NCBI GenBank assembly: GCA_022841705.1 | Contig: JALHQZ010000001.1 | Location: forward strand, 620,001 to 684,000 | DNA from: Pirellulales bacterium | GTDB lineage: Bacteria; Planctomycetota; Planctomycetia; Pirellulales; Lacipirellulaceae | Direction of reading: 5' to 3' | Length of the DNA stretch: 64,000 nucleotides | Shown: positions 8,947 to 17,751 of the stretch, in pieces | Layout of the letters: each line of letters opens with the position of its first letter | Position numbering within the stretch: the stretch's first letter is position 1 | The notes under the pieces: model-generated | Databases searched by the model: none | Told to the model about the DNA's origin: nothing | What the model saw: the letters and a program-made list of their open reading frames with translations, nothing else | Program-made: the position numbers and the translations under genes

Positions 8947-10077
8947 GTGACACGCTTCTCAAGCTTCGCAATCGCCCTGGTGCTCGGGCTGCTCCCATCA
9001 CTCCTGCGCGCTGAAACAAGCATGATTAAGGAAACCCCCTTCGGTACCACGGCTGACGGCATTGCGGTGAAAGTTTACGAAGTTTCCAACCCCAGCGGCA
9101 TGAAGATTCGTCTGCTCACGCGGGGCGCCACGCTGATCGGCGTGGATGTTCCCGATCGCGACGGCAAACTGGCCGACGTGGTCTTTGGGTTCGACAACAT
9201 CGCTAGCTATGAGTCCGACAGCAACCAGTATTTCGGCTGCACCACCGGTCGGTGTGCCAACCGCATTGCCAAAGGCAAGTTCTCGCTCGACGGCAAGGAT
9301 TACCAACTCGCTTGCAACGATGGGCCCAACGCCCTGCACGGTGGTGTGAAGCGGAGCCTCGACAAAGTGGTGTGGGACGCCATGCCGTTTGAAGAGGGGG
9401 CAAGTCGCGGCGTGAAGTTTCAATACTCGAGCCCGGACGGCGAAGAGGGCTATCCCGGCAAGCTCGACATGGCGGTCACCTTCACCCTGACCGACGCCAA
9501 CGAGGTGAAGATCGATTACTCCGCCACCACCGACAAAGCGACCCCGGTCAATCTCACCAACCACGCTTACTTCAATCTGGGCGGCGCCGGCTCGCCCACG
9601 ATTAACGACCACGTGCTGATGCTCAACGCCGACGGCTACACGCCGGTTGATGACACGCTCATTCCCACCGGCGAAATCGCAAAGGTCGAAGGCACGCCGC
9701 TCGACTTCCGCAGATCCACCCGCATCGGTGATCGTGTCGATGAACTCACCGATACCGCGGCGCTCGGCTACGATCACAACTTCGTACTCAACCAAGCCAA
9801 GCCAGGCGAAATGACCAAAGCGGCCGAACTATACGACCCCGCTTCGGGCAGGCTCCTCACTGTCTCCACCACCGAGCCAGGTATCCAGTTTTACGGCGGC
9901 AACTTTTTGAAGGGCCAGCAAGGCAAGGGGGGCAAGACCTACGCCCACCGTAGCGGCTGCTGTTTGGAGACGCAGCACTTTCCCAACTCGATCAACACCC
10001 CCGCTTTCCCCACGGTCGTGCTGAAGCCGGGCGAGACCTATTCGCATACCTGCATCTACGGCTTCTCGGTGAAATAA
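8947..10077 (+). CDS. galM: Aldose 1-epimerase (mutarotase), probably exported
   Basis: Interconverts the alpha and beta anomers of galactose and other aldoses. 376 residues from GTG 8947, which has GGAG at 8932-8935 in front and opens a signal peptide (MTRFSSFAIALVLGLLPSLLRA). The mutarotase beta-sandwich shows CTTGRCANRIAKGKFSLDG, GPNALHGG with a catalytic His, TNHAYFNLGG with a second His, GYDHNFVL, and LETQHFPNSINTPAFP carrying the catalytic Glu. A longer reading from 8812 runs into repeat DNA and is unlikely. A signal peptide on GalM is common in planctomycetes and points to periplasmic sugar handling. Confidence 0.93.
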   Translation: MTRFSSFAIALVLGLLPSLLRAETSMIKETPFGTTADGIAVKVYEVSNPSGMKIRLLTRGATLIGVDVPDRDGKLADVVFGFDNIASYESDSNQYFGCTTGRCANRIAKGKFSLDGKDYQLACNDGPNALHGGVKRSLDKVVWDAMPFEEGASRGVKFQYSSPDGEEGYPGKLDMAVTFTLTDANEVKIDYSATTDKATPVNLTNHAYFNLGGAGSPTINDHVLMLNADGYTPVDDTLIPTGEIAKVEGTPLDFRRSTRIGDRVDELTDTAALGYDHNFVLNQAKPGEMTKAAELYDPASGRLLTVSTTEPGIQFYGGNFLKGQQGKGGKTYAHRSGCCLETQHFPNSINTPAFPTVVLKPGETYSHTCIYGFSVK

Positions 10078-10078
10078 C

Positions 10079-10202
10079 GTGGGACAGGCTTTCTAGCCTG
10101 TCGTGAAGTGGGTACCAACTCCGCCGTGCACTTGTCAGGGTAGAAAGCCTAACCTACGGGCGCCCCGGTAGCCAAATGTGCGTCAAAGGGTTAGGCTACC
10201 GA
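10079..10202. repeat. Cluster of short inverted repeats
   Basis: Begins with the hairpin GACAGGC...GCCTGTC (10083-10102), then GTAGAAAGCCTAACCTACGG (from 10140), then a GGTAGCC/GGCTACC pair (10167-10200). The stems resemble the arms of the 8.77 kb and 41.3 kb repeats. It lies directly after galM and may hold the promoter of the response regulator gene, but I see no clear boxes. Confidence 0.65.
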
Positions 10203-10259
10203 AGCTGATTCACGCAATTTTCCGCGACCCTTGGTTGCGTTTAGACAAGGTTTCTTCGT

Positions 10260-10646
10260 ATGGCAAAAGAGACGGCGCCTGCAGCCGCCAAGCGAATTCT
10301 GCTCGTCGACGATGACGCGGAGATTATCGAATCCCTCCGCCTCGCGCTCGAAGCCAACGGTTACACCGTGCTGGTGGCCCGCGACGGCAACCAGGGGCTG
10401 GCGCTGACCGAGCGGGAATCACCCGACCTGGTGATTCTCGACATGATGATGCCCAAGCGGAGCGGCTTCTTGGTGCTCGAAAAGCTCCGCCGCACTGTGG
10501 AGCATCCGCCGCGGGTGATTATGATCACCGCCAACGAGGGCAGCCGCCACAAAGCCTACGCCGAAATGCTGGGCGTGGATGATTACATCCGCAAGCCGTT
10601 TCCCATGGATAGGTTGATTGCCAGCGTGAAGCGGTTATTGGACTAA
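10260..10646 (+). CDS. Single-domain response regulator (CheY-like receiver)
   Basis: 128 residues, entirely one receiver domain. The acidic pocket is D17-D19 (LLVDDDAE), the phosphoacceptor is D61 in VILDMMMPKRSG, the switch Thr is T90 (IMITAN) and the conserved Lys is K112 (YIRKPF). All key residues are present, so it should be phosphorylated by a histidine kinase, but no kinase is nearby. There is no output domain; it probably acts by protein contact. The gene stands alone between repeat clusters. Confidence 0.92.
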   Translation: MAKETAPAAAKRILLVDDDAEIIESLRLALEANGYTVLVARDGNQGLALTERESPDLVILDMMMPKRSGFLVLEKLRRTVEHPPRVIMITANEGSRHKAYAEMLGVDDYIRKPFPMDRLIASVKRLLD

Positions 10647-10649
10647 CGG

Positions 10650-10733
10650 GAGGTTGCGATGGAATCGCACCATCGGCCCCAAGCTGAAGAGAAGTTCGAG
10701 GTGCGATTTCGCTCCGCTTCATCGCACCCTACG
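10650..10733. repeat. Intergenic inverted repeat with TGCGAT stems
   Basis: TTGCGATGGAATCGCACC near 10654-10671 is mirrored by GGTGCGATTTCGC and TTCATCGCACC (10700-10728). It lies between two convergent genes, a place where a bidirectional stop is useful, but no T-run is present. Confidence 0.65.
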
Positions 10734-10737
10734 GTAT

Positions 10738-11481
10738 CTACTGCAGCGCAATCGTCCGCGCCAGCGGCGTTAGCACCGCGTCGATCACATAGTTATCGAC
10801 CACTTCGCGGCAGAGCGTAGCCAGCTCTTCCATCACTTCTAAATACGTCGTCCCCGCGTCGAGACTGCCGTAGCGGCGGGCGGTGACGTAGACGCTGAGT
10901 TGCTCTTCTTGAAACTCGCCCGTGCGAATATGAAACGGCGTCGTGCGGCACTCAATCCCCATTCGGCACTGTGTGCGGCAGCTTTCGTCGAGCGCGATGG
11001 TGAAGTTGGGCTCGTAATTGATGAACGTGGCGCCCGGCATCGAGGCGATCTTGTCGTAACCTGGGCAGAGGCCGAGCGCTTCGGCCACCAAGAGGTGATG
11101 ATTGCCTCGATAACTAAAGTCGAACCCCAGCATCACGTCGAGCGCTTCGCAGTCGAGCGGGCTGACCGAAAGCACGTACGGTGCCAGTTCCAACACGGCC
11201 CTGTGCTGGTCGAGGGCATCCTCGAGCTTTGCGGGGTTCACGTAGCCCGATGACACGCGTCGCGGCTCGATGGAACACCACCGGTAGTTGCCGCCGTCCT
11301 TGTCTTCTTCCAGCACGAAGTCGCCCTTCTCGCGGGCGTAGAAATTACGCATCTGCGGGTACTTCCGCTGCATCTGCTCGGCGAAGTGCAGAATGGTCTC
11401 CCGGCTGCTCGAGAGCTCCATCTCGGTATTGAGATTGAGGTTCAGGTAGAAATCGTCGCTTAATGAAGCGTATTTGTTCAT
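10738..11481 (-). CDS. Conserved hypothetical protein, soluble
   Basis: 247 residues with no signal peptide or membrane segment. It begins MNKYASLSDDFYLNLNLNTE and has REKGDFVLEEDKDGGNYRWCSIEPRRVSSG, FDFSYRGNHHLLVAEALG and FEEEQLSVYVTARRYG-like stretches; several Cys (SCRTQCRMGIEC) are close together but do not form a classic ribbon. I do not recognise the family beyond its planctomycete look. The start ATG at 11481 is preceded by GGAG six bases upstream; an upstream in-frame ATG at 11520 has no such site. It is divergent from ogt. Confidence 0.8.
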   Translation of the reverse strand: MNKYASLSDDFYLNLNLNTEMELSSSRETILHFAEQMQRKYPQMRNFYAREKGDFVLEEDKDGGNYRWCSIEPRRVSSGYVNPAKLEDALDQHRAVLELAPYVLSVSPLDCEALDVMLGFDFSYRGNHHLLVAEALGLCPGYDKIASMPGATFINYEPNFTIALDESCRTQCRMGIECRTTPFHIRTGEFQEEQLSVYVTARRYGSLDAGTTYLEVMEELATLCREVVDNYVIDAVLTPLARTIALQ

Positions 11482-11616
11482 CGGTTCTCCGGGCCCTTGC
11501 TTGGTTTTTTGCTCGCTCAAGTATAGAATCCGAGCGGTGGCGATGTCAAAGACGCACGGCGATGCGTCGAACCGCGGGGCGGTCCGGTTATTGAAGCAAT
11601 CTTCGAGGGCGCTGCC

Positions 11617-12141
11617 ATGGCGGAAATGCTCGCAACTTGCAAGACAGAGTTAGGATACATCGCGTTCGTACATGCTGGCGCACAGCTTGTGAGACTTTCG
11701 TTTGGGCATCCAAACGAAGCGGCGGCGGTACTAGCCATCAACGGTATTGGGCTGACTGTTTCATCGGCGCCGTTTGCCGAACGACTCTGCAAGAACCTGG
11801 TCCGATTTGCCGACGGCGAAACCGTCGATTTCCAAAGCGTGTCGGTGGACCTCTCGCATCTCACGCCCTTTGGCCAGCGGGTGATTGCCGCGTGCCGGGC
11901 GATTCCCCAGGGCGAAGTGCGGACCTATGGCCAACTTGCCGTGGAGTGTGGCAAGCCGGGCGCCGCCCGCGCGGTCGGCAGCGTGATGGCGAAGAATCGC
12001 ACTCCGCTCATCACGCCGTGCCATCGCGTGGTGCCGGCGGGTGGGAAGCTAGGCGGATTCTCCGCGCCGCAAGGGGTGCGAATGAAAGAGCGTTTGCTCG
12101 CACTCGAGGGCGCGAACTGGAAGTGCGCGGTTGCTTGCTAG
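11617..12141 (+). CDS. ogt: Methylated-DNA--protein-cysteine methyltransferase
   Basis: Suicide DNA repair enzyme that takes the alkyl group from O6-alkylguanine onto its own cysteine. 174 residues; the C-terminal domain has TPFGQRVIAACRAIPQGEVRTYG, the RAVGSVMAKN DNA-binding stretch and the active site PCHRVV with C135, followed by GGKLGGFSAP. The N-terminal domain is short and lacks the Ada zinc-cysteine module, so it is an Ogt/MGMT type. The gene is divergent from the hypothetical gene on the left and convergent with the large minus-strand gene on the right, whose stop is 9 bases away. Confidence 0.95.
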   Translation: MAEMLATCKTELGYIAFVHAGAQLVRLSFGHPNEAAAVLAINGIGLTVSSAPFAERLCKNLVRFADGETVDFQSVSVDLSHLTPFGQRVIAACRAIPQGEVRTYGQLAVECGKPGAARAVGSVMAKNRTPLITPCHRVVPAGGKLGGFSAPQGVRMKERLLALEGANWKCAVAC

Positions 12142-12150
12142 GTAATCGAA

Positions 12151-15100
12151 CTACGCCGCGCCGAGCACCCGGCAATGACGTGCTTGCTCGATCCAACCCG
12201 TCACTTCCTGCAGGTCAGGCGCCGACGCGTTGCGAAGCACGCGTTGCGCCTCCGGCGTACCGCAGTAACTGCTGACAAAACTCAACAGTTCCGCTGGTTT
12301 CATCGTGGCGATTTCTTCCGCGATGCTGAAGCCGCACGCCACCAGAATCTGCGCATCGTGCCCGCGTAGTTCGGGGATGCGGCAGACCAAACGCGCTTGA
12401 TGTTGCCATGAAACGACCGTGGCGCCATCGACCTCTGCCAGCTTCAGCTCGGCGGCAAGACGGTCTCCATCGGCGGCGAGTAAATCGGCGACTGTGCGGA
12501 TGCTGCACTTCTTCAGTCGCTCGGCCAAATTTGAGCCGATGGACGGGGCCTGTTCAACATCGCTGGTGGGGTCGAGATAAAACCGCCGCCGCGCGGGTTT
12601 GGCGTCGCGCGGGGGGGCAGCGTCACGTTTGCTCCGCCGCTCAGTGGGGGCGGTGCGTAGCTTCAGGGTGGCCGGCCGTTCAGCGCGGCTGCCACGACGA
12701 CTGCCGCTACTGCGGCGGGCGGTGCGCTCGCGGCGTTCATCGGCGTGGCGGCGCCACGATTGCCATACCGGCTGTTGTTCGAGCCGCGGCAGTTCGTTTC
12801 GGGCGGCGGTAATCCAGGAGTTCGCGCGGTCGGAATCGAGCCGGCGCACTTGGTCGCGCCAGCGGTTGTCCGTTGATTTTTCCGCCCCACTTTGGTTAGC
12901 CCACTCGCGAGCGGCGTCGGTCAGTTGCGCAGCGGTGCGCTGCGCCAAGTCGTGCGGGGTTTGCACGCCGAGCTCGGTCAGCAGTTGCGCATCCGCGAGT
13001 GAGAGCCCCGGCACGAAGCAGACGAGACCCGCGTGAAGTTGCCACAGCGAAACCAGCTCTGCCGAGACTTCGCGTTCGGCGAGTTCCTCGGCCACGCAAC
13101 TCGGGTCGGCGGAGAGTAACTCGCCCACCGTGCGAATGCGCGCCCGCTCGAATGCCGCCGCGCGATTGGCGAGCGGCACGGGGAAACGCTCGATCGCATC
13201 TTCAGGTCGCAGAAAGTAAGTGTCGGTGGTGGTGATCGTCTTGCGAATCGTCGTCGGCACAGGCGCTGGCGCCGGCGGTAGCTCCGGTTCGAACCGCGGC
13301 GCCATGTTTACCAGAACGCCAGCGATGGTCGGTTCAAAAATTGCGGCGCCCAAGCTTTGGAAGCGTTCGAGTGCAGCGCGATTGGTCGTGGCCACCAGCA
13401 CCTGCCGGCCGCGCTGGCCAAGGTCAGCGAGCACGCCAGCGAGCACTCGGCTCGGGGCATCACCCAGTCGTGCGAAGGGTTCAATAAGCACCAGCGGGAA
13501 CGACGCGCCGTGGCACGCGTAAGCATCCACCATCGCCAACTTGAGCGCCAAATACGCCAAGTCTTGCAGTTCCGCGCTCATCTCTTGTAGCAAAATGCGG
13601 CGGCCAGAAAGTTCTTGGGCTTCAATCGAGCGGCCATTCTCCCGCAGGTGCAGCGCCGTGATGCGGCCGTCGGTCAATTTGGCAAGCACGTCCGACGCCC
13701 GCCACGAACGAGACGTCGCCGGGCGTTCGCCGGGGGTCGCCAGCGTGTGGTCAAGCTCGCGCTGCAGTTGCTCCAGTTCGCGCTGATGAGTGGTGAGCCC
13801 CGGATCACGCAAGAGGTCGTTCCGTTGCCGCAGTAGTTCTTCCTGCCGCTGCCGGAGTCGATCCCGCTGGTTGGCGAGAGTGTCCCGTTCTCGCAAAGTG
13901 GTTGCTTCTTCGCGCTGGAGTTCCAATCGGCGAGTGCGGGGATCGCCTTCCAGTGGCGGCCGAGTGGATAGCTCGGTCACCGGCGCTTCACGGCGAGGAC
14001 GGCCGCTCCGCAGGGCATCCTGCCGGCGCTGAAGCAAATGCTCAAGTTGTTGGCGAAGTTCCCCACGCGAGCGCTGGAGGTCTTCTGCTTCGGTGGTAAG
14101 TTCACGCACTTCGGCGGCCCGTTCGTGGTGCTGCACCAGTTCGCTCAGCCGGGCAAATTGCCGGCCCAGAGTTTCGGTTAATGGGTGCAGCCGCGAGTGG
14201 GCATCGCGGCACATGCAGGCCCAGGAGGTGTTCGAGCGGGCGAACCGGGAGACTTCGGCATCGACATCCCGCATCAGCCGGTCAATCACGGCCAGGCAGG
14301 CCCGCTGATCGACGACCGAGGCGGCCAGCGACGATTCGTGCGGATGCACCTGCGAGAGCTGGGCGAGGACTTGCGCGTGGCGAGCTTCGATGTCCGAGAG
14401 CGTCGCCCGCCAGCGATCAATCTGCGTGTCGAGCGAGTCGGTCCGGCGTGCGCCCGCCGATTCGTGCGATTCGTCTTCCGCCAGCCGAGCGGCGTGAGCA
14501 ATTTCTGTGTATCGCACCCGCGCATCGAGCGACGAAAGTTCCGTCTGCAGCGCGTGCAGGCCATCGTTCAGCGTGGTGAGCTGCGCGTCAGCCGCCGCCA
14601 GTTGTCGGCCAAGTTCAACGAGTTCGCTTTCAATCCGAGCGCTCGCTTTCCGGCGGTCGGCGAGCTGCTGTTCCACGTTGCGGGCGAGTTCATCGCGCCG
14701 AGCGAAAAGTTCGCTAGCGTGGTGACCAGTAGTGTTAGTTAGCGTCGCGCTGCGTGGATTCGCCGCCGCTTCAACCCGGCGGAATTGCGCCGCCGCTTCG
14801 CTCGAGAGCAGTTCGGAAAGTTGCGGTCGCTGGCGCAGGTCGGCGCCAAACACGTGCGCTATAACCCGCGGCGACAAGCCTTGCAGCAGACGTGTGATGT
14901 CGTCACCCGAGGCGGCTTGGCCATCGAGCCGGGCGATGGTGTGCCGCACGCCTTCGGGCGCCCACTGGCGGCGAAGTCGATAGGGGCCAGCGCCGCTCTC
15001 GAGTTGAACCAGCCCGCCGACGCGGTCACGCATCAGGGGCCCCACCGGCTCCGGGCCACTGTCGCCCCACAACAGCGAATCGGCAAGCGAGAGGAGCTCT

Positions 15101-15204
15101 GCCCCGCGTTCGTCGCGGTTCACCACCACATGCAGCCCGGGCGAGAGAGTCGCCCAATCAATCCGGCCCGCACCGCTTTCCGTCGCTACTCGCGTGAGCT
15201 TCAT
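12151..15204 (-). CDS. Large coiled-coil YhaN/SMC-like protein with degenerate nucleotide site and two DUF4332-like helical domains
   Basis: 1017 residues. The N-terminus (MKLTRVATESG...LSPGLHVVV) has the layout of YhaN/RecF-type ABC ATPases, but where GPNEAGKST is expected it reads NRDERGAELL, so the P-loop Lys is missing. A long coiled coil follows (about 165-490, rich in R, E, L and Q). A C-terminal ATPase-like lobe (about 495-625) has FPLVLIEPFARLGD in the Walker B position and VATTNRAALERF after it. Two helix-hairpin-helix-like repeats follow, at about 655-800 and 880-1010, each with RTVGELLSAD or RTVADLLAAD and a DAQLL or DAQIL step, as in DUF4332. Probably a DNA- or chromosome-associated structural protein; the function is inferred. 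Confidence 0.75.
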   Translation of the reverse strand: MKLTRVATESGAGRIDWATLSPGLHVVVNRDERGAELLSLADSLLWGDSGPEPVGPLMRDRVGGLVQLESGAGPYRLRRQWAPEGVRHTIARLDGQAASGDDITRLLQGLSPRVIAHVFGADLRQRPQLSELLSSEAAAQFRRVEAAANPRSATLTNTTGHHASELFARRDELARNVEQQLADRRKASARIESELVELGRQLAAADAQLTTLNDGLHALQTELSSLDARVRYTEIAHAARLAEDESHESAGARRTDSLDTQIDRWRATLSDIEARHAQVLAQLSQVHPHESSLAASVVDQRACLAVIDRLMRDVDAEVSRFARSNTSWACMCRDAHSRLHPLTETLGRQFARLSELVQHHERAAEVRELTTEAEDLQRSRGELRQQLEHLLQRRQDALRSGRPRREAPVTELSTRPPLEGDPRTRRLELQREEATTLRERDTLANQRDRLRQRQEELLRQRNDLLRDPGLTTHQRELEQLQRELDHTLATPGERPATSRSWRASDVLAKLTDGRITALHLRENGRSIEAQELSGRRILLQEMSAELQDLAYLALKLAMVDAYACHGASFPLVLIEPFARLGDAPSRVLAGVLADLGQRGRQVLVATTNRAALERFQSLGAAIFEPTIAGVLVNMAPRFEPELPPAPAPVPTTIRKTITTTDTYFLRPEDAIERFPVPLANRAAAFERARIRTVGELLSADPSCVAEELAEREVSAELVSLWQLHAGLVCFVPGLSLADAQLLTELGVQTPHDLAQRTAAQLTDAAREWANQSGAEKSTDNRWRDQVRRLDSDRANSWITAARNELPRLEQQPVWQSWRRHADERRERTARRSSGSRRGSRAERPATLKLRTAPTERRSKRDAAPPRDAKPARRRFYLDPTSDVEQAPSIGSNLAERLKKCSIRTVADLLAADGDRLAAELKLAEVDGATVVSWQHQARLVCRIPELRGHDAQILVACGFSIAEEIATMKPAELLSFVSSYCGTPEAQRVLRNASAPDLQEVTGWIEQARHCRVLGAA

Positions 15205-15300
15205 GTCTCAGCCCCCTGCATCCTTGCTTCGCGAAGAAGTTAGGCGCCCTTGAAGCGAGCGCCTTACAATTCGCAATAAGCTAGCGAAACTGGCGAAAAT

Positions 15301-16065
15301 CTACAACCGCGCTTCGCTGGCCGAGTGCTGGTTTTTGTCCGCGTACATGGCGCGGTCGGCCGCAGTAAGCAGCTCAGACAGCGAGCTATGATCTTTCGAC
15401 AGCGCGCTGCCGATGCTGGCGCCGATGTGGGCATGCTGCTCGATCGTCCGACGCAACCGGTCGGCAAGGTGTTCAAGCTCGGGGGCCGTCGGATCCCCCG
15501 CGATCAGGGCGACAAACTCATCACCGCCATACCGCGCCACAAAATCGCCTTCACGCAACGCCTGCTTGAGCGCCACGCCAACGTGCCGTAACTGCTCGTC
15601 CCCAGCGAGGTGGCCCTGGGAGTCGTTCACCTGCTTGAAGTCATCGAGGTCCAGGAAGAGCAACCCGAACGGCCGCTGGTGGCGCTCGCGCATCCACTGC
15701 TCCGCTCGGCCTTGAAACTCGCTGCGGTTGGGGAGTTGAGTGAGGTGGTCAATCTGCAAAGAATGCGTTGTCGGAGTAGTTTCTGTTTTGCTTGGAGAGT
15801 TGAACTCCCACACAACCGCGAAGTATCGCGGATCCGAAAGGGGAACGATTTCCCAAGGAGAGTTGTTGTTCGGGGAACTCCCGCTCTCAGAAAGCGAAAT
15901 CTGGAGCAGTGAACGCTCAGCGCCGGTGGCAGCAAGGGCTTTGAATGCCTTATTCGCCCAAACCGGTTCGGCTGTTCCGTGCTGAAACAGCGCCGCAGGA
16001 CTGAGTGCGGAATTGGCCAATTCCACCAGCAAAACCGTCATTTCTGGCGGCAGGGTCACGGTCAT
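15301..16065 (-). CDS. Diguanylate cyclase (GGDEF domain)
   Basis: Makes cyclic di-GMP from two GTP. 254 residues: a short N-terminal sensor-like region (about 1-95) with no membrane helix, then a complete GGDEF domain (about 100-250) with DHLTQLPNRSEF, LLFLDLDDFKQVND and RYGGDEF near residue 180. An RxxD inhibitory site (REGD) lies five residues before GGDEF, so product inhibition is likely. It is divergent from the exopolysaccharide locus starting at 16630, which suggests control of that locus through cyclic di-GMP; that link is inference from position. Confidence 0.9.
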   Translation of the reverse strand: MTVTLPPEMTVLLVELANSALSPAALFQHGTAEPVWANKAFKALAATGAERSLLQISLSESGSSPNNNSPWEIVPLSDPRYFAVVWEFNSPSKTETTPTTHSLQIDHLTQLPNRSEFQGRAEQWMRERHQRPFGLLFLDLDDFKQVNDSQGHLAGDEQLRHVGVALKQALREGDFVARYGGDEFVALIAGDPTAPELEHLADRLRRTIEQHAHIGASIGSALSKDHSSLSELLTAADRAMYADKNQHSASEARL

Positions 16066-16239
16066 ATCCTATCAACGGGGGCTACTTCGCACCTGCGGAA
16101 GCACGCACAATGTATGCGATTTTTCGCGGATCTGCGCTAACTTTGAGCGGGATTTGCCTGGGATTTGGGCACCCCCCGAATGGGAGGCGTTACAACTGAC
16201 CGAAAAACGCAATCTCGCGAGGAATTCCGGGTTTGTAAA

Positions 16240-16267
16240 TCGACAACGCGGGTTTCCTCATTATAAT
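16240..16267 (+). promoter_or_regulatory. Candidate sigma-70 promoter of the exopolysaccharide locus
   Basis: TCGACA at 16240-16245 (one mismatch to TTGACA), a 16-base spacer, and a perfect TATAAT at 16262-16267. It points toward the sugar transferase gene and would give a leader of roughly 350 bases. Confidence 0.55.
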
Positions 16268-16629
16268 CAGCAACTTAGCACGTAGTCCCGCGGAGGGGAT
16301 CGGCTAGCCGAATCAAGCTTGCTTGATTAATCATCAACCGAGTCTCCTCCGTGACCCCCCACGGGCACGGGACTTGCGTTGCGAGCGATCAATCCCGCTG
16401 CGCTCGAATTGACCGAGGCGGACAATTCGAATGCGGCATGGAGCGTTGAACCGATCTCCCGACTTTAACCAAAGAGCCTTCCTCTAACCGCTACCTATCC
16501 TCTCCCTCCTGGCAGCCCTCATGGACGCGGCTGCCCCCAAATCACCCGCCGATTGTTCCCACTTCGGTGCGGCCGTGTGATTCCCGCCAGAGCTATCCCT
16601 CCCGCCTCCATCAATTGATTTAAGCAGCC
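16268..16629 (+). other. Long untranslated leader of the exopolysaccharide locus
   Basis: No convincing gene is present in these 362 bases. Near the presumed transcript start, GGAGGGGATCGG (from about 16292) can pair with CCGAGTCTCCTCC (ending near 16350), enclosing CGGCTAGCCG and TCAAGCTTGCTTGA hairpins. A C/A-rich tract follows up to the start codon. The arrangement could be an attenuator or protein-binding leader; nothing matches a riboswitch class I know. Confidence 0.4.
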
Positions 16630-17736
16630 ATGTTCCTACCCACTCTGTTTTCGCGCCTGTTGGGCGTAAGCCGGTGCGCGTCCTGCCCGGTGAGTTTCGT
16701 GCAAGATCCCGACGCGTTTGAACGTTCCGCAGAGGCGGAGCGGATGCGGGTCGATCGGAACGGTTCCACCTTGTCGCTCCTTGTGATTCGGCTGGCGAGC
16801 AAACGAAGCACACCGGCTGATGTTCAGGCGCTCGCATTGCTTTTGGAGGGGCGACTCCGCCTGACGGACACGGTGGGCGAGATGCGCGATGGCCGCATCG
16901 GCGTGCTCCTCCCCGATACAAACGAGGCGGGCGCCTGGAAGGTGGCCAGCGATATTTGCGATCAGTATCCGCCCGGAAGTGAACGCCCGCACTGCGACGT
17001 GCTGGTGTATCCCGAAAATTGGGGCGCCAATCCCGGGGAGGGGCGGCGCGAAGACCGCAAGGGTCGTCCGGAAGAAGCACCTCAACCCGCTCGCGCTGGG
17101 CGCCGGGCCGCAAGTTTCGATGCGCTCTTCGCCCGTCCACTGCCGCTGTGGAAGCGCACGCTCGATGTCACCGCCGCCCTCGGGGGATTGGTAATTCTGT
17201 CGCCGCTCTTCGCGATGATTGCCATCGGCATTAAGTTCACTTCAACCGGCAGCGTGTTTTTCCTGCAAGAACGGGAAGGATTGAGCGGCCGGCGGTTTAA
17301 AATCCTTAAGTTCCGCACCATGCGAGTGGATGCGGAGGACCTCAAGGCGTCGCTGCGGCAGTATAGCGAGCAAGATGGTCCCGCGTTCAAGCTAACCCAC
17401 GATCCGCGCGTCACACTGATCGGCCGGATGCTGCGGAAAACCAGCCTCGATGAATTGCCCCAACTGCTGAACGTGCTGCGCGGCGAGATGAGCCTCGTTG
17501 GTCCGCGGCCGCTGCCGGTGGATGAATCCTTGGCGTGCCAGCCATGGCAGCGCCGGCGGCTGCATGTTACGCCTGGCATCACCTGCTTCTGGCAAGTCTT
17601 CGGCCGAAACATTGTGCCGTTCGACGACTGGATTCGGATGGACCTGCGGTACGTTCGCGAGCGTTCGCCGTTGTGCGACTTGCGGCTGGTGGCCGCCACG
17701 TTGCCGGCGGTTGTCTTTAGTAAGGGGCCTCGCTAA
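16630..17736 (+). CDS. Initiating sugar-phosphate transferase with degenerate GGDEF-like N-terminal domain
   Basis: Starts polysaccharide synthesis by moving a sugar-1-phosphate onto undecaprenyl phosphate. 368 residues. The C-terminal bacterial sugar transferase domain (about 170-365) has KRTLDVTAALGG, one hydrophobic helix (about 180-203), FKILKFRTM, RTSLDELPQLLNVL-like KTSLDELPQLLNVLRGEM and LVGPRPLP. The N-terminal 30-125 resembles a GGDEF fold: SAEAERMRVDRNGSTLSLLVIRL, then GEMRDGRIGVLLPDT in the position of RYGGDEFAVLLP, with the catalytic GGDEF lost. The usual multi-helix WbaP/WcaJ N-terminus is absent. It is the first gene of the plus-strand locus, with the glycosyltransferase gene 16 bases downstream. 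Confidence 0.9.
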   Translation: MFLPTLFSRLLGVSRCASCPVSFVQDPDAFERSAEAERMRVDRNGSTLSLLVIRLASKRSTPADVQALALLLEGRLRLTDTVGEMRDGRIGVLLPDTNEAGAWKVASDICDQYPPGSERPHCDVLVYPENWGANPGEGRREDRKGRPEEAPQPARAGRRAASFDALFARPLPLWKRTLDVTAALGGLVILSPLFAMIAIGIKFTSTGSVFFLQEREGLSGRRFKILKFRTMRVDAEDLKASLRQYSEQDGPAFKLTHDPRVTLIGRMLRKTSLDELPQLLNVLRGEMSLVGPRPLPVDESLACQPWQRRRLHVTPGITCFWQVFGRNIVPFDDWIRMDLRYVRERSPLCDLRLVAATLPAVVFSKGPR

Positions 17737-17751
17737 CTTCGGCCCCGCGAT

